Assembly (NCBI GenBank): GCA_046756985.1
Contig: JBHHXG010000016.1
Coordinates: 1 to 29,242, forward strand
Reading direction: 5' to 3'
Origin: JBHHXG01 sp046756985
GTDB taxonomy: Bacteria > Pseudomonadota > Zetaproteobacteria > Mariprofundales > Mariprofundaceae
DNA length: 29,242 nucleotides
Below, one piece after another: positions 16,883-24,200 of the stretch (the first letter of the stretch is position 1; every line of letters starts with the position of its first letter). Made by a program: the position numbers and the translations under genes. The notes below the pieces were generated by a model. That model saw only the letters and a list, made by a program, of their open reading frames with translations. It did no database searches and had not been told where the DNA came from.

Positions 16883-17674
16883 CTATAGCGGACGGCGATT
16901 CCTGAGCATATTTAGCAGCAGGTAGGCTGCCGCTGCTGCGGCGAGATGTTTCATGGTGTGGCCACTAATGATGCCGGTCAGATCAAACATCTGCCTATCA
17001 AGAAACTCGAATGCCTTGGCCAGCACATAGCAGGCCAGAACCCCCAATAGATCCCCGGTGCGCGTATAGCGGGCGGGAAATAAAAGCACCATCAGCGGTA
17101 TGGCCAGCATGGGAAAGAATTGTACAAGTGCGTAAAAACGCAGATCACCCTGGCCGGCGAGCTCCGAAACATGCCAGTAGATCACGCTGGCTATGCCTGC
17201 CAGAAGCAAGGGGCCGCACAGCCAGGTACCCAGTCTGACGCTGATGCGCTCGGCAATGGTAATCGCCAGAAAAGACATGAACGCCGCAGACATCGGCAAA
17301 CGGTCCCAGGTCAGCGTCGCGTGGGAAGGTGAAAGATGGTAGTAGGCCGAACCCGCGCCGATCATCAGGACGGACAGATAAAAAACGGCGTATAGCAGGC
17401 GTTCCCGCGCATCAGCAAATCCTGCCGCGCCCTTCGCGGATGCCAGAAAGATCAGGCCCGCCGCGCCGATCAGCACAAAAGCAAGGCTGGAGAGCACATT
17501 CCACATATTCGGCACACCAAGGATTTCCCGCGCATCGACAAACTGATGGTAGGCGGGGTTTTCAGGTACCGGCGGCAGCGACAGCGCCGCAGCAAGAGAG
17601 ACGATCGCCAGCACGACAATCAGCCCGGCGCGTGCATATTCAGAGCGGAACATATTGCGATGAATGCCGCTCAT
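16883..17674 (-). CDS. Ceramidase-like (CREST superfamily) membrane protein
   Basis: 263 residues, about seven hydrophobic helices. It carries the motif set of alkaline-ceramidase/CREST hydrolases: FVDAREILGVPNMWNVLSSL (45-64), GSAYYHLSPSHATLTWDRLP (108-127) and SGHTMKHL (237-244). The putative metal or catalytic residues Ser109, His113, Asp124, His239 and His243 are all present. In eukaryotes these enzymes cleave the amide of ceramides; bacterial members have no settled substrate. It is inserted between fmt (36-base gap) and rsmB (49-base gap), which are usually adjacent, so it is probably co-transcribed with them by position only. The start could also be the ATG at 17653. Confidence 0.82.
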   Translation of the reverse strand: MSGIHRNMFRSEYARAGLIVVLAIVSLAAALSLPPVPENPAYHQFVDAREILGVPNMWNVLSSLAFVLIGAAGLIFLASAKGAAGFADARERLLYAVFYLSVLMIGAGSAYYHLSPSHATLTWDRLPMSAAFMSFLAITIAERISVRLGTWLCGPLLLAGIASVIYWHVSELAGQGDLRFYALVQFFPMLAIPLMVLLFPARYTRTGDLLGVLACYVLAKAFEFLDRQMFDLTGIISGHTMKHLAAAAAAYLLLNMLRNRRPL

Positions 17675-17710
17675 CTCCCGGCATGATGTATCGGGCGATA
17701 TGTGAATATT

Positions 17711-18646
17711 TCAGGTTCCAAATACCAGCCCGGACACATCCTGCACGCCGCGCAGAAACACGCCGGCATCCATGGCCTTTTTCCCCTCCGGCTGCACATC
17801 GAGCGCCCGATAGATTGAGCCATCGCCACAGGCAATATCCAGGTAGCTTTCATCCACCACGGTGCCGGCAGACATCATCGTGGCACCGGACAGAATCTCG
17901 CCGCGAATGATTTTCAGCCACTTGCCGCGATACTTCGTCCTCGCGCCGGGCCGGGGAGAGAAACAGCGTACCTGCCGGTCGATCAATGATGCAGGCTGGT
18001 TCCAGTCGATGATGCGTTCCTCATTTGTCAGCTTTTTGGCATAAGTTACTCTGGACTCATCCTGCGGCACCGGCTTCAGTTTGCCCGCCACAATGTCCGG
18101 CAGCGATTCCAGCAGCAGCATGGCTCCCATATTGGCCAGCCTGTTCCGGAGTTCGGCGCCCGTTGTTTGCGGCCCGATGCTGATTCTTGCCTCGATATAA
18201 ACACCACCGGTGTCCAGCCCCTCTTCCATGCGCATGATGCACACGCCTGTCTCGGCATCGCCGGCCAGAATGGCCCGTTCAATGGGCGCCGCTCCCCGCC
18301 AGCGCGGCAGCAGCGAGGCATGCACGTTGACCGCCCCGCAGCGAGGCGCATCCAGCCATGGTCGTGGCAGAATCATGCCGAAGGCCACGACGACAAGCAC
18401 ATCGGCGTCCCTGCCTTGCAGCCATGCCAATGCTTCGGGGTTATCGCGCAGGCGTTCCGGAGTAATTACCTCAATGCCTGCCGCCACGGCTGTCTGTTTG
18501 ACCGGAGATGGCGTCAGCCTCATACCGCGTCCGGCCCGCCGGTCCGGTTGCGATACCACACCCACCACATCCATGCCATCGGCGTCCAGCAATGCCTGCA
18601 GGCAGTGCACAGAAAAGGCGGGTGTGCCGGCAAAGACGATACGCAC
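17711..18646 (-). CDS. fmt: Methionyl-tRNA formyltransferase
   Basis: 311 residues. It formylates initiator Met-tRNA with 10-formyl-tetrahydrofolate. The N-terminal start RIVFAGTPAFS, the SLLPRWRG loop (111-118), Asn107 and His109 in NVHAS, and Asp145 in EEGLDTG are the catalytic and family features. The OB-fold C-terminal domain is also present. The start is GTG overlapping the def stop by one base (TAGTG), so translation is coupled to def. Confidence 0.97.
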   Translation of the reverse strand: MRIVFAGTPAFSVHCLQALLDADGMDVVGVVSQPDRRAGRGMRLTPSPVKQTAVAAGIEVITPERLRDNPEALAWLQGRDADVLVVVAFGMILPRPWLDAPRCGAVNVHASLLPRWRGAAPIERAILAGDAETGVCIMRMEEGLDTGGVYIEARISIGPQTTGAELRNRLANMGAMLLLESLPDIVAGKLKPVPQDESRVTYAKKLTNEERIIDWNQPASLIDRQVRCFSPRPGARTKYRGKWLKIIRGEILSGATMMSAGTVVDESYLDIACGDGSIYRALDVQPEGKKAMDAGVFLRGVQDVSGLVFGT

Positions 18647-19197
18647 TACTGCCCCTGCATTTTTTTGCGTTTCTTCAGCCGCTTCTTGATAAGTTTCTGT
18701 TTCAGAATGGAAAGTTTATCGATAAACAGCTTGCCATTAAGGTGATCGAATTCGTGTTGCAGCGCCACGGCCTGGAAGCCATTGAAATCCGCTTCATGCC
18801 GGTTTCCCTCAAGATCGTACCACGCAATACGCACCGCCGCCGGGCGGCTGACTTCCTCATAAACTTCCGGCACAGACAGGCAACCCTCCTCGAAAACAGC
18901 CATTTCCTCGCTTTGGAAAAGGATTTCGGGATTGATCCATACTTTCAGATCGTGGTCTGTCTCCCCGTTACATTCCACCTCTTCGTAACGGCCGCTTCGC
19001 CAGCAGGTATCGGTGACCGCCACACGCAAGGGCACGCCGATCTGTGTGGCGGCCAGGCCCACGCCAGGTGCATCGTACATGGTATCGGTCAGATCTTGTA
19101 CAAGCTGCCTGACCTCATCCGCTGTTGGATCGGTTACAGGTGCTGCTACCTCGCGCAGGCGTTTGTCCGGATAGGTCAGAATTTCACGTATGGCCAT
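18646..19197 (-). CDS. def: Peptide deformylase
   Basis: 183 residues. It removes the formyl group from nascent proteins. All three motifs are present: GVGLAATQIG (45-54), EGCLSVP with metal ligand Cys106, and QHEFDHLNG with ligands His148 and His152 and catalytic Glu149. The C-terminus is a strongly basic helix (IKKRLKKRKK), which may help ribosome binding near the tunnel exit, as the E. coli C-terminal helix does. A candidate promoter in the 71 bases upstream is CTGACA, a 16-base spacer and GATAGT. Confidence 0.97.
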   Translation of the reverse strand: MAIREILTYPDKRLREVAAPVTDPTADEVRQLVQDLTDTMYDAPGVGLAATQIGVPLRVAVTDTCWRSGRYEEVECNGETDHDLKVWINPEILFQSEEMAVFEEGCLSVPEVYEEVSRPAAVRIAWYDLEGNRHEADFNGFQAVALQHEFDHLNGKLFIDKLSILKQKLIKKRLKKRKKMQGQ

Positions 19198-19268
19198 AAG
19201 GCTGCACAGACTATCTGAATATCGCTTCCACTGTCAGCTACAAGGCTTGTTATAGACGAAGTTGGCTG

Positions 19269-19718
19269 CTACAGGCGGCTGATATGCACCTGTGACTGCA
19301 AATACTCCATCAGTTCATCATCCGCTACTTTGGTGTAGTCCTTTTCAACATGCCCGCTCACCAGTTTGCTGAGATGGCCATTGATGTGCTTGTTGAGCAT
19401 ACCATGAAAATGTGGCGGCGCTGCCAGCAACAGGCGCCCGAACTGGTTCGTTGCACGGCCATGTTCCAGTTTGTCAGCAAGTTCGCGGGCAAACTGCTCA
19501 CTTTCATATTCCCTTGGGTCCGTACTTTCGGCGTAGGCGCCATGCGCCGTACCGATATTACTGCTCTGGTAGTGCCCGGGACGGTCCGATGTTAACGCCT
19601 GTCCTTTTTCCCTGCTTTGCGGATGAGCAAACTCGCTGATGCGCTGCATACCGTCGCTTCCAAGACTGAACAGGCGTGCTTCACTACTGTTGGCTACAAG
19701 AATCCAGGTCGTTTCCAT
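19269..19718 (-). CDS. Host-attachment-family protein (PF10116 type)
   Basis: 149 residues, soluble. The sequence fits the family named host attachment protein after its first-described plant-associated members: TTWILVANSSEARLFSL start, HPQSREKGQALTSDRPG, STDPREYESEQFARELADKL, LLLAAPPHFHGMLNKHI. I believe this fold is related to the eRF1/Pelota-type central domain, but the cellular role is unsettled. It carries its own strong ribosome site (AGGGGG 5 bases upstream) and an upstream TATAAT. It lies 71 bases before def, so transcription may run into def-fmt-rsmB. Confidence 0.8.
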   Translation of the reverse strand: METTWILVANSSEARLFSLGSDGMQRISEFAHPQSREKGQALTSDRPGHYQSSNIGTAHGAYAESTDPREYESEQFARELADKLEHGRATNQFGRLLLAAPPHFHGMLNKHINGHLSKLVSGHVEKDYTKVADDELMEYLQSQVHISRL

Positions 19719-19766
19719 ATTTGCCCCCTATCGAATCATAAGGAATCGCGTTGATGGCCTATGGAT

Positions 19767-19772
19767 ATTATA
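19767..19772 (-). promoter_or_regulatory. Predicted -10 element for the host-attachment-family gene
   Basis: A perfect TATAAT on the minus strand, 48 bases upstream of the ATG at 19718, in the 128-base gap after the tautomerase gene. The -35 at the proper distance is weak (AGGCAG at 17 bases), so an activator or another sigma factor may be needed. The rest of the gap holds a hairpin near the tautomerase stop. Confidence 0.45.
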
Positions 19773-19813
19773 GCCTGCAAGGATGTGTTCTGCCTGCAGA
19801 GAGCAGCTGAGAG

Positions 19814-19842
19814 GGCCGGAAAAGGCTGGATGGAGCCCGGCC
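19814..19842. terminator. Terminator-like bulged hairpin after the rnf operon
   Basis: GGCCGG (19814-19819) pairs with CCGGCC (19837-19842), and inside GGCT (19824-19827) pairs with AGCC (19834-19837) with an AAAA bulge on one arm; one base is shared between the two pairing options. It begins 4 bases after the tautomerase stop. No T-tract follows on the minus strand, so termination may be Rho-dependent or the stem may protect the mRNA 3' end. Confidence 0.4.
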
Positions 19843-19846
19843 AATC

Positions 19847-20191
19847 TTAGAAAGTACCTCCGTTCCAGCCCCACATGTGACGCTCGGGACCGGCGAACTC
19901 GATATACACGCGCCCCTGCTCGATGCCGAGTTCCCGTTCCATGAAATGACACAATGCCGCCGACAGTTCATCGGTGGCATCGGCCGGCATACCCAGGCTT
20001 TTCAGCTGCAGATAGGCCAGTGGCGCATCGGAACCGGCAAAAAGCATCGGTTCCCCTGCCTGCAGGGCGACCATAACATAGCTTTCCGGCTTACCCAGTG
20101 CATCGGCGGCCGTTTCCGATGCCTTCTTGAGAAATTCGGCCTGCTTGTCCGCACAGATAGCGACATTGGTATGAATATTCAGATATGGCAT
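19847..20191 (-). CDS. MIF-family tautomerase
   Basis: 114 residues. It matches the macrophage migration inhibitory factor / phenylpyruvate tautomerase fold: MPYLNIHTNV start with Pro2 (the catalytic proline after Met removal), ALGKPESYVMV in the middle, RVYIEF and the ending WGWNGGTF. Bacterial members have keto-enol tautomerase activity in vitro; the physiological substrate is unknown. The ATG at 20191 is chosen because it puts Pro at position 2 and has GGGAGG 7 bases upstream; an in-frame TTG one codon earlier would spoil this. The ATG shares one base with the stop of the 43-residue gene, so it is the last gene of the rnf operon. Confidence 0.9.
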   Translation of the reverse strand: MPYLNIHTNVAICADKQAEFLKKASETAADALGKPESYVMVALQAGEPMLFAGSDAPLAYLQLKSLGMPADATDELSAALCHFMERELGIEQGRVYIEFAGPERHMWGWNGGTF

Positions 20192-20322
20192 CAATGACCT
20201 CCCGGGATATCTTCATCCTTGAACTTGTGTTTGTTCTTTCGATAGCGCTTGGTGGCAAAAAAACCGGCCCACCAGCAGAAAGCACCCAATGGCAGCATCA
20301 ACAGCCACAGCTTCCAGTCCAT
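20191..20322 (-). CDS. Small single-pass membrane protein in the rnf operon
   Basis: An open frame of 43 residues. Residues 1-5 are MDWKL. A hydrophobic, Trp/Phe-rich segment (about 6-23: WLLMLPLGAFCWWAGFFA) can span the membrane. A strongly basic stretch (KRYRKNKHKFK) and a short acidic tail (KDEDIPGG) follow. It starts directly after the rnfE stop (TAA then ATG, no gap) and its TGA overlaps the tautomerase ATG by one base. This perfect stop-start packing on both sides is the main evidence that it is real. I do not recognise it; it lacks the four cysteines of the Nqr maturation protein NqrM. It could be an accessory or assembly subunit of Rnf. Confidence 0.7.
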   Translation of the reverse strand: MDWKLWLLMLPLGAFCWWAGFFATKRYRKNKHKFKDEDIPGGH

Positions 20323-20973
20323 TTAATTGCCTGCTGCCTCGGGCTCGGCCACCATGGCTTCCTCCGACCTTGTCCTGGCCTTCTGCAAGCGGCGGTCAAT
20401 AAGCCTGACGGCAACAAGGATAAAACCAAGCGCAATAAAGGCGCCTGGCGGCAGGATAAACATCAGAAAATCAGGATAGGCCTCTCCCAGCACAGACATG
20501 CCAAATAACTGCCCCTGGCCCAGCAGTTCACGCACCCCGCCCAACACCATCAATGCAAACGTGAAACCAAGCCCGATCCCCAGCGCATCTAGCACTGAAT
20601 CAGATACGGAATTTTTGCTGGCAAAGGCTTCGGCCCGGCCAAGAATGGCGCAATTGACCACGATCAGTGGAATAAACAGGCCCAAAATCAGATACATGTC
20701 GTGCATCCAGGCATTCATGGCAAGGCCCACAACGGTTACAAAGGCGGCAATAATCGTGATATAGGCGGGAATGCGCACATTCTTCGGAATGGCGCCACGC
20801 ACCAGTGATACAACGGTATTCGAGCCGAGTAGCACAAGCACGGTAGCCGCCCCCATCCAGAAGCCGTTTTCCGCTGAAGTAGTCACCCCCAGCAGCGGGC
20901 ACATGCCGAGCAGTTGCACGAAGATGGTGTTATTATGCCAGAAACCATCGGCGAAGATGCCTGCCCTGCTCAT
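20323..20973 (-). CDS. rnfE: Rnf complex subunit RnfE (RsxE)
   Basis: 216 residues, about six transmembrane helices. It pairs with RnfA in the membrane core of the ferredoxin:NAD+ oxidoreductase. The conserved cysteines Cys25 (LGMCPLLG) and Cys108 (VNCAILG) are thought to hold, with the RnfA pair, an intramembrane Fe-S centre. The C-terminal tail (after about residue 195) is polar. The ATG overlaps the rnfG stop (ATGA), and the small membrane-protein gene starts right after its TAA. Confidence 0.96.
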   Translation of the reverse strand: MSRAGIFADGFWHNNTIFVQLLGMCPLLGVTTSAENGFWMGAATVLVLLGSNTVVSLVRGAIPKNVRIPAYITIIAAFVTVVGLAMNAWMHDMYLILGLFIPLIVVNCAILGRAEAFASKNSVSDSVLDALGIGLGFTFALMVLGGVRELLGQGQLFGMSVLGEAYPDFLMFILPPGAFIALGFILVAVRLIDRRLQKARTRSEEAMVAEPEAAGN

Positions 20974-21596
20974 GGTACGCCTCCATTCTGCCTGTTGACT
21001 GCTGCTCCATCATTGACAGCGGAAAGTATAGCCTGCCGATGCATGCGGAAGAATTCCAGCCCTTTGCGAACCGCCTTGATCACCGCACGCGGGGTGATCG
21101 TCGCGCCGGTGAACTGGTCAAAATCACCACCATCTTTTTTCACCGCCCAGCGGACACCCTCGATGGTGTGACCGATAAAGCTGTCCAGCCAAGGCTGGTT
21201 TTTGACAATACCATCGCCCAATCCCGGTGTTTCACGGTGATCGGTAATACGAATGGCATAAATGCGCCCACTCGGTGCCACGCCCATCAAAATACGAATC
21301 GAACCGGAATAACCATCCGGGGCCACGGTCTCCCACGCCACACCAACAATCTGCTGCTGTGCATCCCTGCCTGGGTAAACAGCAACTGCATCCGGCCCGA
21401 TCCTGATGACATCATCCAGTGGATCGTTGGCATGTTCCGGCAACACCTGTTGCAAGGCGCGGTGCAGCGCCTGCCGCTTGGCTGCGGCAATGGGTTCGCG
21501 GGTTGCCATATCGGTCAATCCCAACAGCAGCGTCGCCACAATGGCGACAACACTGAGTGCAGCCACCATCTGCCATTGCTCGCGTTCGATTCTCAT
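20970..21596 (-). CDS. rnfG: Rnf complex subunit RnfG
   Basis: 208 residues from the ATG at 21596; three upstream in-frame ATGs (21614, 21623, 21629) overlap rnfD and have no better ribosome site. A single N-terminal transmembrane helix (MVAALSVVAIVATLLLGL) anchors an FMN-binding domain. The FMN is covalently linked through the last Thr of DQFTGAT (about residue 166 here) by a flavin transferase of the ApbE type; no apbE lies in this window. PGLGDGI and the SGSIRILMG segment are family motifs. It passes electrons between RnfD and other Rnf centres. Confidence 0.95.
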   Translation of the reverse strand: MRIEREQWQMVAALSVVAIVATLLLGLTDMATREPIAAAKRQALHRALQQVLPEHANDPLDDVIRIGPDAVAVYPGRDAQQQIVGVAWETVAPDGYSGSIRILMGVAPSGRIYAIRITDHRETPGLGDGIVKNQPWLDSFIGHTIEGVRWAVKKDGGDFDQFTGATITPRAVIKAVRKGLEFFRMHRQAILSAVNDGAAVNRQNGGVP

Positions 21597-21600
21597 ATTC

Positions 21601-22665
21601 TCATATACTGTCATCCTGACCATGACCATAGACGCGAGGCCGGCAATAATGGTCGATCAGCGGCACGGCGCAGTTCATCAGCACGACGGCAAACATCGCT
21701 CCCTCGGGATAACCGCCAAAGGTGCGGATGCACCAGGTCAACACGCCGCAACCGATGCCAAATACAATCTGCCCCAATGGCGTGACCGGCGAGGAAACCG
21801 GATCGGTCGCCATGAAGAAGGCACACAGGATCAGGCCTCCGGCCAGTAGATGGAAAAATGGCGGCGCATAATGATTCGGGTCAATCATGTTGAAAGCAGC
21901 AGCCAGCAAAATCACCGTCGCAATATAGGAAAAAGGGATATGCCACGTAATGGTATGCCTTGCCAGAAGATAAATACCGCCAATCAGCAGCGCCAGTGCG
22001 CTGGTTTCCCCCAGACTGCCCGCCTGACGCCCCAGGAAGGCATCAATGTAGCTGTAATCATAGCTGCGCAGCGCCTCAACTACGCCAAGGCCCCGACTCC
22101 ATTCGGTTTTCACATGCCCCAGCGGGCTGGCCATGGTGATGGCATCCAGCGAAAGTCCGATGGATTCCGGGCCGAGCAGAAACAGCGACAGACAGACCGA
22201 AAAGTCATACAGATTCACGACCGGCGCACCGACATGCATGGGAACCACCCATGCCGTTAAATGCAACGGAAATGAAATCAGCAATATGACGCGTGCCGAA
22301 AGTGCCGGGTTAAACAGATTGTAACCGAGACCGCCATACACCTGCTTGCCAAGGACGATAGCCAGCATACTGCCAAGCAGTGCCATCCACCACGGGATAT
22401 AGGCTGGAAGCGTCAAGGCCAGAAACAGTCCGGTCAGCGCCGCCGAACCATCACCCAGTGCCGCCACAGAGCGTCGCATTAACTTCAGGCAGAGCCATTC
22501 GGTAAATATGCAGGCCAGCATGCACAGCACGATAAGAAACACGGCCAACCAGCCGAACAGATAGACACTGACAATGCCTGCCGGTATCAGGGCCAGCATC
22601 ACTGTCAGCATGGTCATACGCACCGTATTGCCGCCATGCAGATGCGGTGAACTCATAATCGTCAT
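21601..22665 (-). CDS. rnfD: Rnf complex subunit RnfD
   Basis: 354 residues with about ten transmembrane helices. A membrane subunit with covalent FMN and the probable ion channel. GKQVYGGLGYNLFNPALSARV and DPVSSPVTPLGQIVFGIGCG are clear RnfD/NqrB motifs. At the flavinylation site the sequence is DAITMASPLG (Ser180), where the usual form ends in Thr, e.g. GAT or AT before PL. The ATG overlaps the rnfC stop (ATGA) with GGGAG upstream. A second in-frame ATG at 22656 is possible. Confidence 0.95.
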   Translation of the reverse strand: MTIMSSPHLHGGNTVRMTMLTVMLALIPAGIVSVYLFGWLAVFLIVLCMLACIFTEWLCLKLMRRSVAALGDGSAALTGLFLALTLPAYIPWWMALLGSMLAIVLGKQVYGGLGYNLFNPALSARVILLISFPLHLTAWVVPMHVGAPVVNLYDFSVCLSLFLLGPESIGLSLDAITMASPLGHVKTEWSRGLGVVEALRSYDYSYIDAFLGRQAGSLGETSALALLIGGIYLLARHTITWHIPFSYIATVILLAAAFNMIDPNHYAPPFFHLLAGGLILCAFFMATDPVSSPVTPLGQIVFGIGCGVLTWCIRTFGGYPEGAMFAVVLMNCAVPLIDHYCRPRVYGHGQDDSI

Positions 22666-24200
22666 GCCTGATCTCCCGCTGTGTCTTCTGCTGAAGGGGC
22701 TTTCTGTGTCTCCCTGTCTGCCGGTTTATGCTCTGCACGTACCCTGGAACGTCTGGCGGCGCGTTCCGCCTTTTCATGCGCGATGCGGGCTTCTCTGGCC
22801 TCTGTGCGAATGCGTGAGAGCTCGGCAAAACTCTTTTCACGTGAGATCTTGCTGACCTGTCCCTTGGCATAACGGTAATAGTGCACCAGCGGGATATTCG
22901 ATGGGCAGACATAGCTGCAACAGCCACATTCGATGCAGTCGAACAGATGGTATTCCTGCGCCTTGTCAAACTGGTCATGCTTGCAAAAACGGGCCAGATC
23001 GTTCGGTACGAGACTTGCCGGGCATACTTCCACACAATGGCCGCAGCGGATACAGGACTGTGGTTCCACATGCGCCTCATTCATGCTGTCATTGTGCATA
23101 AACAGCAGACCGGTTGAGGATTTTACAACTGGTACATCCACGCTGAGCAGGCGCTCACCCATCATGGGCCCACCATGCAGCACATCGCCGCCGTCAAAAT
23201 CCATCACACCATGCTGGGCAAATACATGCCGTATGGATGTACCGATACGCACGCGTGCATTTCCGGGACGTTTAATGGCATCACCACTCACCGTCACAAC
23301 ACGTTCGGTCAATGGGCGCCCTAGTACGACCGCTTCATGGATTGATTTCGCCGTGGCTGCGTTTTGGCAGAGCACGCCAACATGCATTGGAAGTTTGCCA
23401 GCCGGCACCTCCCTGCCAATCAGAGAACGAATCAGCTGTTTTTCGCTGCCCTGCGGATATTTCGTCGGCAAAACACTGATGTTTACCGTGTCATTCCGGT
23501 CCAGATCATCAATGACCTTCTGCATGGTCTCAACCGCATCCGGCTTGTTATCCTCAATCGCGATCACCGCCTGCACGGCGCCTGCAATATGCATCATGAC
23601 ATCCAGACCGCTGATGATGCTGTCGGCTTCTTCCAGCATCAGCCGGTGATCATTGGTCAGATACGGCTCACACTCAATACCATTGATGATGACCGTTTCT
23701 ATCGGATGTTGTTTATCCCTGATCAGCTTGATGAAGGTCGGAAATACCGCGCCGCCCAGACCGACAACACCACATAAGCGGATGCGATCGCGCACCTCGC
23801 CGGCATCCCGCTCACGGTAATCGGGCCAGGGATCCAACCCCGTCTCCCACTCATCCTTGCCATCCGGTTCGATAAACATACATGGCATCCCCAGTCCTGA
23901 AGGATGCGGAATCGGATGCTCCTCGATTTTGACCACCTTGCCGGAGGTCGGCGCATGCACCGGAGCCGATACATAGCCCTGGGCCCTGGCAATTTTCTGT
24001 CCGCGTTTCACCGTTTCGCCAACATCCACCAATGGCGAACAGGCTTCACCGATATGCTGTTTCATCGGCACAATCAATGCCGATGGCAACGGACAGTCGC
24101 CAATGGGTATAACCGCCGAAAGCTTGTCCTGATCGGGATGGACGCCGCCCGGGAAGCCCTGCCAGTCCAGGCCCAGTTGATCAAGCAGAGTACGGCGCAT
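22662..24200 (-). CDS. rnfC: Rnf complex subunit RnfC
   Basis: 512 residues from the ATG at 24200. The peripheral NADH-side subunit. GVVGLGGAVFPTFIKLIRD is the flavin/NADH-binding region, as in Complex I NuoF. Two 4Fe-4S motifs follow near the C-terminus: CIRCGHCVEVCP and CIECGCCSYVCP. A charged, Arg/Glu/Ala-rich tail of about 70 residues ends the protein, much shorter than the long Ala/Glu-repeat tail of E. coli RsxC. The start is chosen for the RRTLLDQLG... FPGGVHPDQDK beginning and an upstream AAGGAAGAG; it overlaps the rnfB end by 20 bases. Longer in-frame extensions lie inside rnfB and are unlikely. Confidence 0.96.
   Translation of the reverse strand: MRRTLLDQLGLDWQGFPGGVHPDQDKLSAVIPIGDCPLPSALIVPMKQHIGEACSPLVDVGETVKRGQKIARAQGYVSAPVHAPTSGKVVKIEEHPIPHPSGLGMPCMFIEPDGKDEWETGLDPWPDYRERDAGEVRDRIRLCGVVGLGGAVFPTFIKLIRDKQHPIETVIINGIECEPYLTNDHRLMLEEADSIISGLDVMMHIAGAVQAVIAIEDNKPDAVETMQKVIDDLDRNDTVNISVLPTKYPQGSEKQLIRSLIGREVPAGKLPMHVGVLCQNAATAKSIHEAVVLGRPLTERVVTVSGDAIKRPGNARVRIGTSIRHVFAQHGVMDFDGGDVLHGGPMMGERLLSVDVPVVKSSTGLLFMHNDSMNEAHVEPQSCIRCGHCVEVCPASLVPNDLARFCKHDQFDKAQEYHLFDCIECGCCSYVCPSNIPLVHYYRYAKGQVSKISREKSFAELSRIRTEAREARIAHEKAERAARRSRVRAEHKPADRETQKAPSAEDTAGDQA

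Noticed and set aside
18508..19218. Plus-strand open frame of 236 codons antisense to def and fmt
   Set aside because: It lies wholly opposite two genes with complete catalytic motifs, and its product has no recognisable domain and a composition expected from antisense reading.
21039..21785. Plus-strand open frame of 248 codons antisense to rnfG and rnfD
   Set aside because: Antisense to well-conserved Rnf genes, rich in His, Asn and Gln, no domain, no ribosome site of note.
22451..23080. Minus-strand frame of 209 codons overlapping the rnfC/rnfD junction
   Set aside because: Out of frame with both genes, which have full motifs and a clean ATGA overlap.
22933..23649. Plus-strand open frame of 238 codons antisense to rnfC
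   Set aside because: A shadow of the conserved RnfC reading frame; no motif or gene context supports it.
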